Source: Flectobacillus sp. BAB-3569 (lineage in GTDB: Bacteria; Bacteroidota; Bacteroidia; Cytophagales; Spirosomataceae). From it: 64,000 nucleotides of DNA. The notes under the pieces are model-generated. The model searched no databases. It saw only the letters and a program-made list of their open reading frames with translations, and was not told the DNA's origin. The stretch covers positions 1 to 64,000 of the forward strand of contig NZ_NJFZ01000012.1 in the NCBI RefSeq assembly GCF_002270355.1. The letters are read 5' to 3'. Positions 55,676 through 64,000 of this stretch are shown one piece after another. Numbering within the stretch: position 1 is the stretch's first letter; the number at the start of each line of letters is the position of its first letter. A program made the position numbers and the translations under genes.

Positions 55676-58251
55676 TTAGTAAAGTATTTGAACTGGGCCT
55701 AATAAGCCAGAGGGTTCGGGTTCCCAAGTCGATGGCTCTAGGGCTTTATATTGAATATCGACGATATTAATGTCCTTGAATTTCTTCCAGTTATGTGATT
55801 GTTTGTCGATATATCGCATTCTGTTGGCTGAAAGATTTTTTACTTCAATTTCTAAATGATTCTTTTCTTTTAACAACTTGGTAGGAATTGCTACTTGGAA
55901 CGGCAAACACCAAAGTGTTCCTAAACTTTGACCATTTAAGGTTACTTTTGCCGACTCACGAACATTACCAAGGTTCAAGTAAATTACGCTTTCTTTTACA
56001 GATTTCCAGTCAAAATCTACCGAATATTTGGCAGTTCCTGTAAAATATTGATTCGTAGAATCTCCAACGCTCGTCCAAGAGTCTAGTCTCGTAGTTTGGT
56101 AAGATTTTGGTAAAAATGGTTGCCCCTCCAAAAAGTCAACTTTCCATGTTCCATTGATTTCTACTTTATGCGTAGGTTGGGCAGTCAAATTTTTAGCAAT
56201 AATCTGAGCAGGTTTTTGTCAAAAAATTGAACAAAACGACTTTCTCCTGCCAAAAGGGCTAATTTGATTTCGGTATAAGCTCCTTTCTTATTTAAAGAGA
56301 TATATTCCTTTGTTTGATGGAGCGGGTCATATATTTCCACAGCTTCGCCCTTAGCACCCAGTAATAAATTACCTTCTTGAAACTTTTGAGAGAAATTACT
56401 GATAAAGTATAAGGTGCCTTTGCTATTTTTCTTCTTGATAAAAGAAATTCCTTTGCTCGCCATTTCCTCTGAGGTAATTCCAAGTTTTGCTAAGGCATTT
56501 GGAAGGGTAGAAATATCGGTAGTCTTTAAGCTTGCATTGAATTTGGCTAATAATGCTTCGTTTGATTCCCAATTTCTAAAGCCCGCAGTATTGGCAGGCA
56601 ATTGGTCAATAAACAAAATTGGAGCCCCCTGCTTTTGTAATGTTTGCAAGGCTTTGAGGGTTTCTGTAGGTAAATATTGTGTTTTCGGGATGACGATGGT
56701 CTTGTAAGTCAACCCTCCATGACTTTGTAGTTTTCCGTTTGCATATTTTAACTGAGTCAACTGTAAATCAGAAATATAGTCATAGTTGAAACCTTTCGAT
56801 TGTAAAAGTTTAGCAACTTGTCCAAACGAATTATTGAATAAAAGTTCCTGTGCATTGGCATGTACAGATAACAAATGTACATGTTCTTTTCCTCCCGCAT
56901 CGTGCCAAATATCGTGGATAGGGAAGTAGAGTAATACATCATTTTGTGCTTTTGATTCTTGCAAAAGTGCCTGACAACGAGCAATATACTCATTCAAAAA
57001 GTGTAATTCATTCCAGAAATGACTTTGTTGGTTGAAGTTAGTAGACGCATAAAATAACCAACCCGGATATGCATCTTGCGGAGGAGAGTAAGGCACACCA
57101 TGATAGAAAATGTGATTGATACCCGAAGTCAAAGACTCATCAATAATGGGTTTTACCTGTGATAGTGACACCTTAAAATGGTCTGCCAACCAAGTTGCGG
57201 TTTCTGAGCCCACAAATTTTTTATTTTCTGTATTAGCCGCTGAGGTGGCAAATTTTATTACCAAAGGATCTGGAATACCGTATCTAGTTTCTTCAAATTT
57301 GGGGTCTCTTCTGAAATTTGGAATGTCAAAATATTTTGTTCCAAAGTATTCAGTTTCTGGTACATCCGAAAGTGCATATAAGTCGAGCATATTGCCAGGA
57401 GAACCATGAGCTTCGTTTCTTGAAATTTTGCCCATTTTCCTAACGCCTTCTGCCCAAGTTTTAGTAAAGGCCTCTCTGCACAAGTCAGCAATCGTGGCAT
57501 TATAGTCACCAAAAATTCTTTTTTCGAGAAGATCTTTTGTTTCTGTTTTTGCCAAAGTACTCAAGTAAGGCGTTAAATCATATCCACGTCTTTTCTGAAA
57601 TTCCTCTAAAAAATTACTTGTCCAGTTGGCACCATACACTTCGTATGAGTCGTTGTAAAGCGCACGTACTCCATATTCTGGTGACTGGAATAGTGTTTGA
57701 AAAGGCTTCATATAATGTTCTAACGCTTCCTTGTTGAAGTGGTCGAGAACTAAACCTTCACCCCCGGGAGCGGCACGTTTGACTTTTTGTTTAGTCGGTA
57801 ATGCTCTGACGCTAGTTTTTCCATTTTCTGTAAAAACTTCAAAATATTTAGCTGCCTCATTTTCACTTACTTGCTTTCCGCCAAATGGCCAACCAGTACC
57901 CATGGTCATATCTATTCCCAATCCTAAGTTGTTGGCTTCTTTTACAGTAAATGCCAACATTTGATTCCATTTAGGACTCAAAAAATCTAGGTTGTTGGCG
58001 TCGTTTCCTTTTACACCATAAATCGGTATAATATGCAAACCGCCAAAGCCTGCTTGAGCATAATCTTGTAAGTTTTTACGGATACCTGCTTCATCTACTG
58101 CACTGCCCATCCACCACCAATACGCCCAAGGCTTATGCGTATCATACTTTTGTGCATTTGTAGTAAACATTCCAATCAGAAAAAAAGTTATCAGCAAACA
58201 AACCCTTCTAAAGTTGGCCAATCTTTGATTTTCTAATTTTGTAAAAGACAT
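55676..58251 (-). CDS. GH106-like glycosidase (alpha-L-rhamnosidase type), exported, frame broken
   Basis: About 858 aa if one base is added at the run at 56213-56217, giving FVQFFDKKPAQIIAKNLTAQPTHKV across the join. Signal peptide ends around FTTNAQ. Start used gives MSFTKLENQ; one at 58260 is also possible. Catalytic domain motifs: AYWWWMGSAVDEAGI, LHIIPIYGVKG, LGIDMTMGTGWPFGG, APGGEGLVLDHF, and a C-terminal beta-sandwich (NGTWKVDF, FTGTAKYSVDF, LGNVRESAKVTLNG). This is the GH106 pattern, whose members release L-rhamnose from pectic and other glycans. No transport genes of a utilisation locus are adjacent. Confidence 0.82.
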
Positions 58252-58576
58252 AATTTTCATTTTTGATATGATTATTTTAATTTTTTCAAGATACATAGAT
58301 AGAAAATAAAAACAACACAAGCATCCTGTAGCATACTGGAACTAAGATTAAAATCACATCTTTTGAAACAAGCTCAAATTATGGTTCTAAAGCTTGAGAA
58401 ATAAATAAATACAAAATACCGATTACATATTTAACGGAATATTTATTCTAGAAATTTTAGATATAAAATTGTTTTTTCTACTTTTATTGTACATATTTAG
58501 CACACAAAGAAAAATTATAGTTATTGCCATATCGAATTACCCATAAAATTTACAAATATACCCTTAAGATTATCCT
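58252..58576. other. Divergent intergenic region
   Basis: About 325 bp between the GH106-like gene (minus) and the aminotransferase (plus). It must carry both promoters. Very AT-rich; no clear consensus or hairpin seen. Confidence 0.45.
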
Positions 58577-59745
58577 ATGTTTGATGACTCAACTGTAAAT
58601 GTAGGCATCCTAAAAGAGCGTGCCTATAACTTACGCTGGGCGACAGTTCCTGAAGGCGTGATACCGTTAACCGCGGCGGATCCAGACTTCCCGAGTGCAC
58701 CACAAATAGCAGATGCCCTAACCAAGTTTATCAAAGACCGCTATTTATGTTATGGTCCACCCGAAGGACTTCCTCAGTTTAAAGAAAGTGTTGCCCAATT
58801 TTTTCACAACAAACGAAACGTTCCAGCCAAACCCGAATTTACCTTTCCTGTAGACAGTGCGGCTTTTGGAATTTATGTCATTTGCAAAGCCTTCCTTGAA
58901 AAAGGTGACGAGGCGATTATTTTTAACCCTGTTGATTTCCTTTTTAAATACTCAATTGAAACGGTTGGTGCCAGTGCCATTTCTTATGGTATTCCTCCAG
59001 GTCAAGAGTTTGTAGATTTTTGGGAGCTAGAAACCCTAATTACTCCCAAAACAAAATGATTTGCCTTTGCAATCCTCTTAATCCAACGGGCAAAGTTTTT
59101 ACTCCAGAGGAGTTAAGAATTTTGGGCGAGGTAGCGTGTAAGCACAATCTTATTATTTTATCAGATGAAATCTGGAGTGATATTGTGTATCAACCATACA
59201 CATTTACCAGTATTGCTAGTCTTGATGAAAGTATCCGTCAACGAACCATTATCGTGACGGGATATAGCAAATCCTATGGTTTAGCAGGTTTGCGCATTGG
59301 TTCGCTGGTGGCATTTAATCAAAACCACGCTGATACTCTTTTCAGAGCTTCTTTACATCAATCTACGGTTCATGGAGCAAACGTTTTAGGGCAGATTGCT
59401 GCAACCACTGCCTTAAACGAATGTGGACCTTGGCTAGAGGGCTTTATTCAGCATCTCCAACAGATGCGTGATTTATGTGTATCTGAACTCAATGCAAGTA
59501 AGGGGGTGTCATGTATCGCACCACAAGGTTGTTATGTCGCATTTGCAGATATTACAGGCACTGGAAAAACCAGCGCCGAAATACAAGCATACTTACTAGA
59601 AACAGCCAAAGTAGCAGTTGTTCCGGGTTTACCACAATGGTTTGGAACAGGAGCAGAGGGTTATATCAGGTTAAGTTTTGCCACATCTAATGGAATTCTT
59701 TCTAACGCACTTAATTATATAAAAACCGCACTTAATTACTTATGA
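58577..59745 (+). CDS. PLP-dependent aminotransferase class I/II (fold type I), frame broken
   Basis: About 389 aa if one A is added to the four-A run at 59053-59056, which joins ITPKTK to MICLCNPLNPTGKVF, the family motif. Start MFDDSTVNVGILKERAYNLRW. Catalytic Lys lies in TGYSKSYGLAGLR; the PLP-phosphate Arg/Ser region is GLRIG; the substrate Arg is in GYIRLSFA. The second piece also has its own ATG overlapping the TGA of the first (ATGA), so reinitiation could make two polypeptides. The reaction is amino transfer or C-S lysis of MalY type, not settled. It overlaps the next gene by 4 bp (ATGA at 59742). Confidence 0.82.
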
Positions 59746-61673
59746 AAGTTGTAATAATTGGTGGGGGAGTGGCTGGATTGTCACTTGGCCTGTTGTTAAA
59801 CAAACAAAATATTGAAGTAGTCATTAATGAAAAAATGACCGAATTTCATACCCGAGGTCACGCTTTTCTCATGCATCTCGACGGATGGTCTATCCTAGAA
59901 GAGCTGAGTGAAGGAAAAAATATTCCTCTACCGGGTATCGAAATTGGGGAATTTAATTTTAATAAAAGCAATGGAGAACCCGTAAAGCGTCAAAAGCTCA
60001 ATCTTTGGCGTTGTATTAGGAGAAAAGACTTAATTGCATTTTTGAATCAATTGATTCCTGAAGGACTTATCAAAACGGGTCGTGTTTTTTCACATTTTAT
60101 TTATGAAAATGGCAAGGCAGTTGCGGCTCAGTTCAGCAATGGAGAAATAGAGTATGGTGATATTTTTGTAGGTGCGGATGGCAGTAATTCGTCAGTTCGT
60201 GAAGCCATATTGGGATCTGTTGAGTTTACAAAAGTAGAAGTAAAGGAAGTTGTGGGTTTGTGTAAAAACGAAACTTTGGCCTCTAAGTTACCCAACGTAT
60301 TTACCAAATTTCAGAGCGATACCAGAGGCATAAGTTTTGGTATGATTCCTGTGTCAGCCTCTGATTTTGTTTGGTTTATGCAATATAATGCCGTAGAAGC
60401 AGATTGTTGTGACAAGTCAACACCTGAGCAATTAAAGGCTTTTTGTGATTTTCAATTGAGTGATTTTCCTCCAATTGTTAATGAATTGCTTGCTACCAAC
60501 GACTATTCAACGAGCTATATTTGGAATACAAGAGATTTTGGACTATTGCCTAAATTCCATGAAGGAAATGTCGTATTGATAGGCGATGCTGCCCATTTGG
60601 CTCTGCCATTTACGAGTGCAGGAACCACCAATGCCATCATCGATGCAAAAACATTGACAGATTTGTTGCTAAAAATTGGCAATTCTGAGTTGGCTTTTGA
60701 GCAATATTATGCCTCTCGTAAAGATGAGATTTCTAAACATATCTATTTGGGGAGAGAGTTAAAAGAGCTCTTTATGCACCCAGAAAAAATAGATGGTGAT
60801 AAAATGGTGGTACCGCTGATTTCTAAAAAAGAATCAGATGTTAAAGGAGATAAACCACTAAAGGTGCAATATTTTACCGACCCTATTTGTTCAACTTGCT
60901 GGGTGGTTCAACCGATGTTACGTAGGTTGAAATTGGAGTATGGTGAATATTTCGATATTGACTATCGTATGGGAGGACTTTTACCCTCCTGGACAGACTA
61001 TCAACGTGGACCAATTACTCAGCCTTCAGACGTTGCATCGCATTGGGAGGAAGTGTGCATGATTCATGGCATACCACTAGATGGAGATATTTGGTTAGAA
61101 GATCCACTGCCTTCATCTTATCCACCTTCTATCGCTTTTAAAGCAGCTCAGATGCAAGACGGAGACTTAGCCATTTTGTTTTTGAGAAGAATCAAAGAGA
61201 TGCTATTCTTAGAAAAAAAGAATATTGTAGATCTCAATTATTTAGAAAATGCAGCTTTTGAAGTAGGGCTAGATTCAGCCAAATTTATCAAAGATTACGA
61301 AACAAAAGCGCAAGAGGCATTTCGAAATGATTTGATTTTGGCACAAAATATGGAAGTTGGCGTATTCCCAACCTTGATTTTTACTAATCAAGACAACAAA
61401 ACAATTATTGCAAAAGGGTATCAAGAATATGAGTATTTCGAAGACATTATTCATCAATTAATTCCTAATGCACAGAAAAGAAATTTGAATACAGATCCTG
61501 TTTTCTTATTCAGTTGTTTTTCGACTATGACCAATAAAGAGTTTTCATTTTTGAGTGAAAAATCGGTAGAAGATACTGAAAAAACCTTGGACGATTTGTA
61601 CGAAAGAGGATACATTGACAAATTTGAGAGCAAAAATGGTATAATCTGGAAGAGTAAGTTAGCGGATTATTAA
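59742..61673 (+). CDS. FAD-dependent monooxygenase fused to DsbA-like domain and C-terminal winged helix
   Basis: 643 aa. Residues 1-360 are a flavin monooxygenase of the PHBH/TetX type: GGGVAG at 7-12, GADGSN near 145, GDAAHLALPFTSAG near 280 (second FAD motif). Residues 370-590 are a DsbA/YjbH-like thioredoxin fold with a CSTC pair (Cys383, Cys386) in FTDPICSTCWVVQP and VFPTLIFTN near 545. The last sixty residues (FSTMTNKEFSFLSEKSVEDTEKTLDDLYERGYID) look like a winged helix. Fused monooxygenase and dithiol domains are unusual. It is coupled to the aminotransferase by an ATGA overlap, so the two probably act on one pathway. Confidence 0.85.
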   Translation: MKVVIIGGGVAGLSLGLLLNKQNIEVVINEKMTEFHTRGHAFLMHLDGWSILEELSEGKNIPLPGIEIGEFNFNKSNGEPVKRQKLNLWRCIRRKDLIAFLNQLIPEGLIKTGRVFSHFIYENGKAVAAQFSNGEIEYGDIFVGADGSNSSVREAILGSVEFTKVEVKEVVGLCKNETLASKLPNVFTKFQSDTRGISFGMIPVSASDFVWFMQYNAVEADCCDKSTPEQLKAFCDFQLSDFPPIVNELLATNDYSTSYIWNTRDFGLLPKFHEGNVVLIGDAAHLALPFTSAGTTNAIIDAKTLTDLLLKIGNSELAFEQYYASRKDEISKHIYLGRELKELFMHPEKIDGDKMVVPLISKKESDVKGDKPLKVQYFTDPICSTCWVVQPMLRRLKLEYGEYFDIDYRMGGLLPSWTDYQRGPITQPSDVASHWEEVCMIHGIPLDGDIWLEDPLPSSYPPSIAFKAAQMQDGDLAILFLRRIKEMLFLEKKNIVDLNYLENAAFEVGLDSAKFIKDYETKAQEAFRNDLILAQNMEVGVFPTLIFTNQDNKTIIAKGYQEYEYFEDIIHQLIPNAQKRNLNTDPVFLFSCFSTMTNKEFSFLSEKSVEDTEKTLDDLYERGYIDKFESKNGIIWKSKLADY

Positions 61674-61695
61674 AATAATATATTTCTTAGTATAG

Positions 61696-61747
61696 AATCC
61701 ATCTTCGGTGTAATCGAAAAATTTCGGTGTCTGAAGGTGGATTTTTT
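61696..61747 (+). terminator. Intrinsic terminator of the aminotransferase-monooxygenase operon
   Basis: aatccatcttcgg pairs with ctgaaggtggatt, with G-T pairs, followed by tttttatttg. It lies 23 bp after the stop codon. Confidence 0.72.
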
Positions 61748-61821
61748 ATTTGTATATTAAAAATGTTCAATTTTTAATATATATTGCTCAAAAATAATGC
61801 TTTATAATCTAAACAGTTTCT

Positions 61822-63132
61822 ATGTCGAAAATTTTACTTCTTTTAACATTACTCTTTCCAGTTATTTTCACTTACGGACAATCTATTCCAGCTACAAAGA
61901 GTAGCATTGTTAGTGTAAGAGTTAAAGAGTATAATAAATTGATTAAAAATGCCAAGCTCAAGCATTTGAAGAAAAAATATCTGAAAGCCTCAAAAGACTA
62001 TATAAAGGCTTTGGAGTTGTGTATAAACAGAGATACTATTGACTGGATAAAAGATCAAATTATTCTGAACAATCAACTTAGCAATAAAAAGAATGTTTCA
62101 AATCTTGATACTAGAAAAAAAGCTTCAAATCTAGCATTCGACTATGGACACTATATTGTTGCATACAATACGCTCAAGATTGACAGCAGTTCCACAATTT
62201 TCAAAAACAAAAGCTTATATTCTAAACGAGCTCTTTCGAAGTTCATCCATGGAGCTATCAAGCATAAAGCATTTGCTTCTGGGAATATTACACTTGATAC
62301 TGTTCAACATGATTTTCCGAAGGATTCTTCCAAATTTTTTATAGAGCTAAGGAGTAAGATTGCTTTTCGAAAAGCAAAGGTTGAAGGTTCTATCAAAGAC
62401 TTAATTAGTAAAACTCCTAATTATAACAAAACACCTGAACAAGATTTAAGAGATTCATTACGAGCACTTGATTCCTTGTTTCAAAATAAAATTCTTACTC
62501 AAAATAATTTTCATCGCTACAGGAAATTTCCTCTACATGTAAACCTGTTAATAGGGAATGAAATACAACTTCCAGAAGTCATAAAGACATCAGGTAACTC
62601 ACTACTGATTACATCGGATAATCTAAATCTATATCAAGGTATTGAAATTAGCCTAGGACGTTTGGGAGCCACATTTAGGTACGGTTTGTCGATGCGATTG
62701 GCTAAAGGTAACTTTTCGACGTACTACCATGACACACTTTTAGAACGAAATATAAAGCTTGAACGATTTGAGTACTCTTCAAAAGCAGTTGGATTCAACT
62801 TATATATTACCCCTTTCAAAAATTATTTCAGGGCTTACAACCTTGGGGTTGTTGCAGGAGTTGAATATCATAAGTTTGATAAACTCATGTACACACAAAA
62901 GCTAAATACTTCTGATGTTTTGAATCAATCTGTTTTTTTGGAACAAACCAGAGTAGATTTTGGCTTGATGTATGCCTACAAATGGCCTAAATCTGGAGGT
63001 ATGCAAGTTTTTGCTAGATATTCTTACGGCCTTGGTAACCTCATTAATAACAGACCTAACTCTTTACTAGAACCTGTAAAAGACTCAAAATTGAACACTA
63101 TTAAAACAGGCCTATTAATCACTATATTCTAA
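61822..63132 (+). CDS. Exported outer-membrane-type protein
   Basis: 436 aa with a signal peptide (cleavage after TYGQ, residue 20). The first third is basic and helical (SKDYIKALELCINRD). The remainder, from about 225, alternates polar and hydrophobic residues and ends GLLITIF, with a terminal Phe as in outer-membrane beta-barrels (LEISLGRLGATFRYG; FARYSYGLGNL). Not a recognised family. The stop is next to the start of the lipoprotein gene (TAA AATG), so the two are probably one unit. Confidence 0.68.
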   Translation: MSKILLLLTLLFPVIFTYGQSIPATKSSIVSVRVKEYNKLIKNAKLKHLKKKYLKASKDYIKALELCINRDTIDWIKDQIILNNQLSNKKNVSNLDTRKKASNLAFDYGHYIVAYNTLKIDSSSTIFKNKSLYSKRALSKFIHGAIKHKAFASGNITLDTVQHDFPKDSSKFFIELRSKIAFRKAKVEGSIKDLISKTPNYNKTPEQDLRDSLRALDSLFQNKILTQNNFHRYRKFPLHVNLLIGNEIQLPEVIKTSGNSLLITSDNLNLYQGIEISLGRLGATFRYGLSMRLAKGNFSTYYHDTLLERNIKLERFEYSSKAVGFNLYITPFKNYFRAYNLGVVAGVEYHKFDKLMYTQKLNTSDVLNQSVFLEQTRVDFGLMYAYKWPKSGGMQVFARYSYGLGNLINNRPNSLLEPVKDSKLNTIKTGLLITIF

Positions 63133-63133
63133 A

Positions 63134-64000
63134 ATGACTAGACTTATACTACAATTAAGCTTTTTGGTAGGAATTCTCATCGGTTGTAAGCCTATACAAT
63201 TAGATGAAGCATTTCCTGAGCGAACCACCTTTCATATTCCAGATGGAGTATCGTTAAGAACGGAGGATCGTTCTTGTGTTATCAAATACAGCAGCGAGGA
63301 GTTGATTAAATTATATTTTCAAAAAAAGAGAATTTAATAAGTAATGATTTGCTTTTTAAAGCTGCTGAACTTTTTAACAAAATCAATCCCTCGATTAACC
63401 TACAACCAACACCCTATATTTTTGAAAGTAATGTTTATTTTTCGGTTGGAAATGCCTCATTGGCAAATGATCCTTCAGGTGCAACGTATGACTCTGGAGT
63501 ATACCCTCTAGCTTGGAATGAAATTGTATATAAAGGACTTAATTGGAGGAGTGATTTTGCTTTTAGAGCTTTTACCTTAAAAACTTTTGACGCCGAACGT
63601 CGTTATCAAAGTTATATATTTACACTAGGACGAATGCTTGGTTTGCCTGAAAACAGTAATAAACAGTCATGGATGTATCCTTATTATGAAGCAGGAGTAA
63701 AAAAAGAATTCACTCAGGATGAATTAAGCTTTCTACAACAGATTACTAGTCAATGTACAACTGGCGATGAGGTAACAAGTACTAGTTCTCCAAATATTTT
63801 AGCGGATGGGACAGTAGGGTTAAGTGTTAATTTTAAATTTTCTAAAGATTTCAAGATCAAAAAGGTAGGAGTTATCATTTCAGAAAATCCTGATTCCTTG
63901 AATGTAAACCATTCGGACTATTATTGTGAGAAGGTAACTTCGACCACTGGAACTGTTATTCTGTCAACTCAAACCTTAAACGCAAATACTACCTACTATT
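63134..64000 (+). CDS. Lipoprotein with degenerate matrixin-like motif, frame broken, runs off window
   Basis: Lipobox LIGC (Cys18) in the first piece. The frame breaks at the seven-A run at 63321-63327; an eighth A restores reading into ENLISNDLLFKAAELF and through the window end. In the second piece FTLGRMLGLPENSNKQSWMYPYY has the layout of a matrixin HExGHxLGLpHs...MYP zinc site, but the His, Glu and His are Phe, Thr and Arg, so it should not bind catalytic zinc. After it come FN3-like strands (LSVNFKFSKDFKIKKVGVIIS; TLNANTTYY). Probably a surface lipoprotein partner of the preceding barrel. Confidence 0.68.

Noticed and set aside
9403-63337. Reading all nine frame breaks as a programmed recoding system
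   Set aside because: All are one-base losses in homopolymers across unrelated genes, one in a four-A run; assembly error is simpler. Any homopolymer automatically resembles a slippery site.

Overview
The window comes from a low-GC bacterium of the phylum Bacteroidota, most likely the Cytophagales. The evidence is the AT-rich sequence, start codons without clear Shine-Dalgarno boxes, and gene families typical of that group: GH20 and GH106 glycosidases, DUF6526, DUF1398, a TolC/RND efflux set, two-component-propeller lipoproteins, and many lipoproteins ending their signal in Ser-Cys or Gly-Cys. Genus cannot be fixed from sequence alone. No rRNA, tRNA or CRISPR array was seen.

Layout. 0-14 kb: two nearly identical same-strand copies of an IS4-family insertion sequence (one cut by the left edge, one complete at 12.6-13.8 kb) enclose a nucleoside hydrolase, a DUF1398 protein, a GH20 hexosaminidase, a DUF6526 membrane protein, a large hybrid histidine kinase and a superfamily 1 helicase. 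14-17 kb: copper ATPase plus small HMA protein, ended by a 40-bp perfect palindrome shared with a convergent subclass B1 metallo-beta-lactamase. 17.7-44.6 kb: a long accessory stretch, almost all on the minus strand, of small hypothetical proteins, lipoproteins and membrane proteins. It includes Imm11-, DMP19- and DUF4259-type proteins, an Abi-type HEPN protein, a TPR-Arr rifampin ADP-ribosyltransferase fusion, PhzF, an M23 peptidase, an HExxH lipoprotein and a CPBP protease. It is studded with a two-hairpin dispersed repeat that sits just 3' of stop codons. 44.6-52 kb: an HMA-AraC regulator divergent from a methyltransferase, then a complete RND efflux operon (adaptor, pump, TolC). 52-58 kb: DUF2071/DoxX pair, a serine hydrolase and a GH106-like glycosidase. 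58.5-61.7 kb: a two-gene operon of a PLP aminotransferase and a flavin monooxygenase fused to a DsbA-like domain and a probable winged helix. 61.8 kb to the right edge: an outer-membrane-type protein and a lipoprotein with a catalytically dead matrixin-like motif.

Reading frames. Nine genes are broken, each in a way that adding exactly one base to a homopolymer would repair (near 9.67, 18.07, 34.58, 38.51, 39.17, 44.02, 56.22, 59.05 and 63.32 kb). None needs a base removed. This one-sided pattern points first to homopolymer under-calling in the assembly, although several sites also look like -1 slippery heptamers. I annotate each as one gene and flag the break.

How the genes may work together: copA and the HMA protein export copper; the HMA-AraC protein may sense metal and control the adjoining methyltransferase; the RND genes form a tripartite efflux pump; GH20, GH106 and the nucleoside hydrolase are exported scavenging enzymes; the accessory block resembles a collection of orphan immunity and defence genes.
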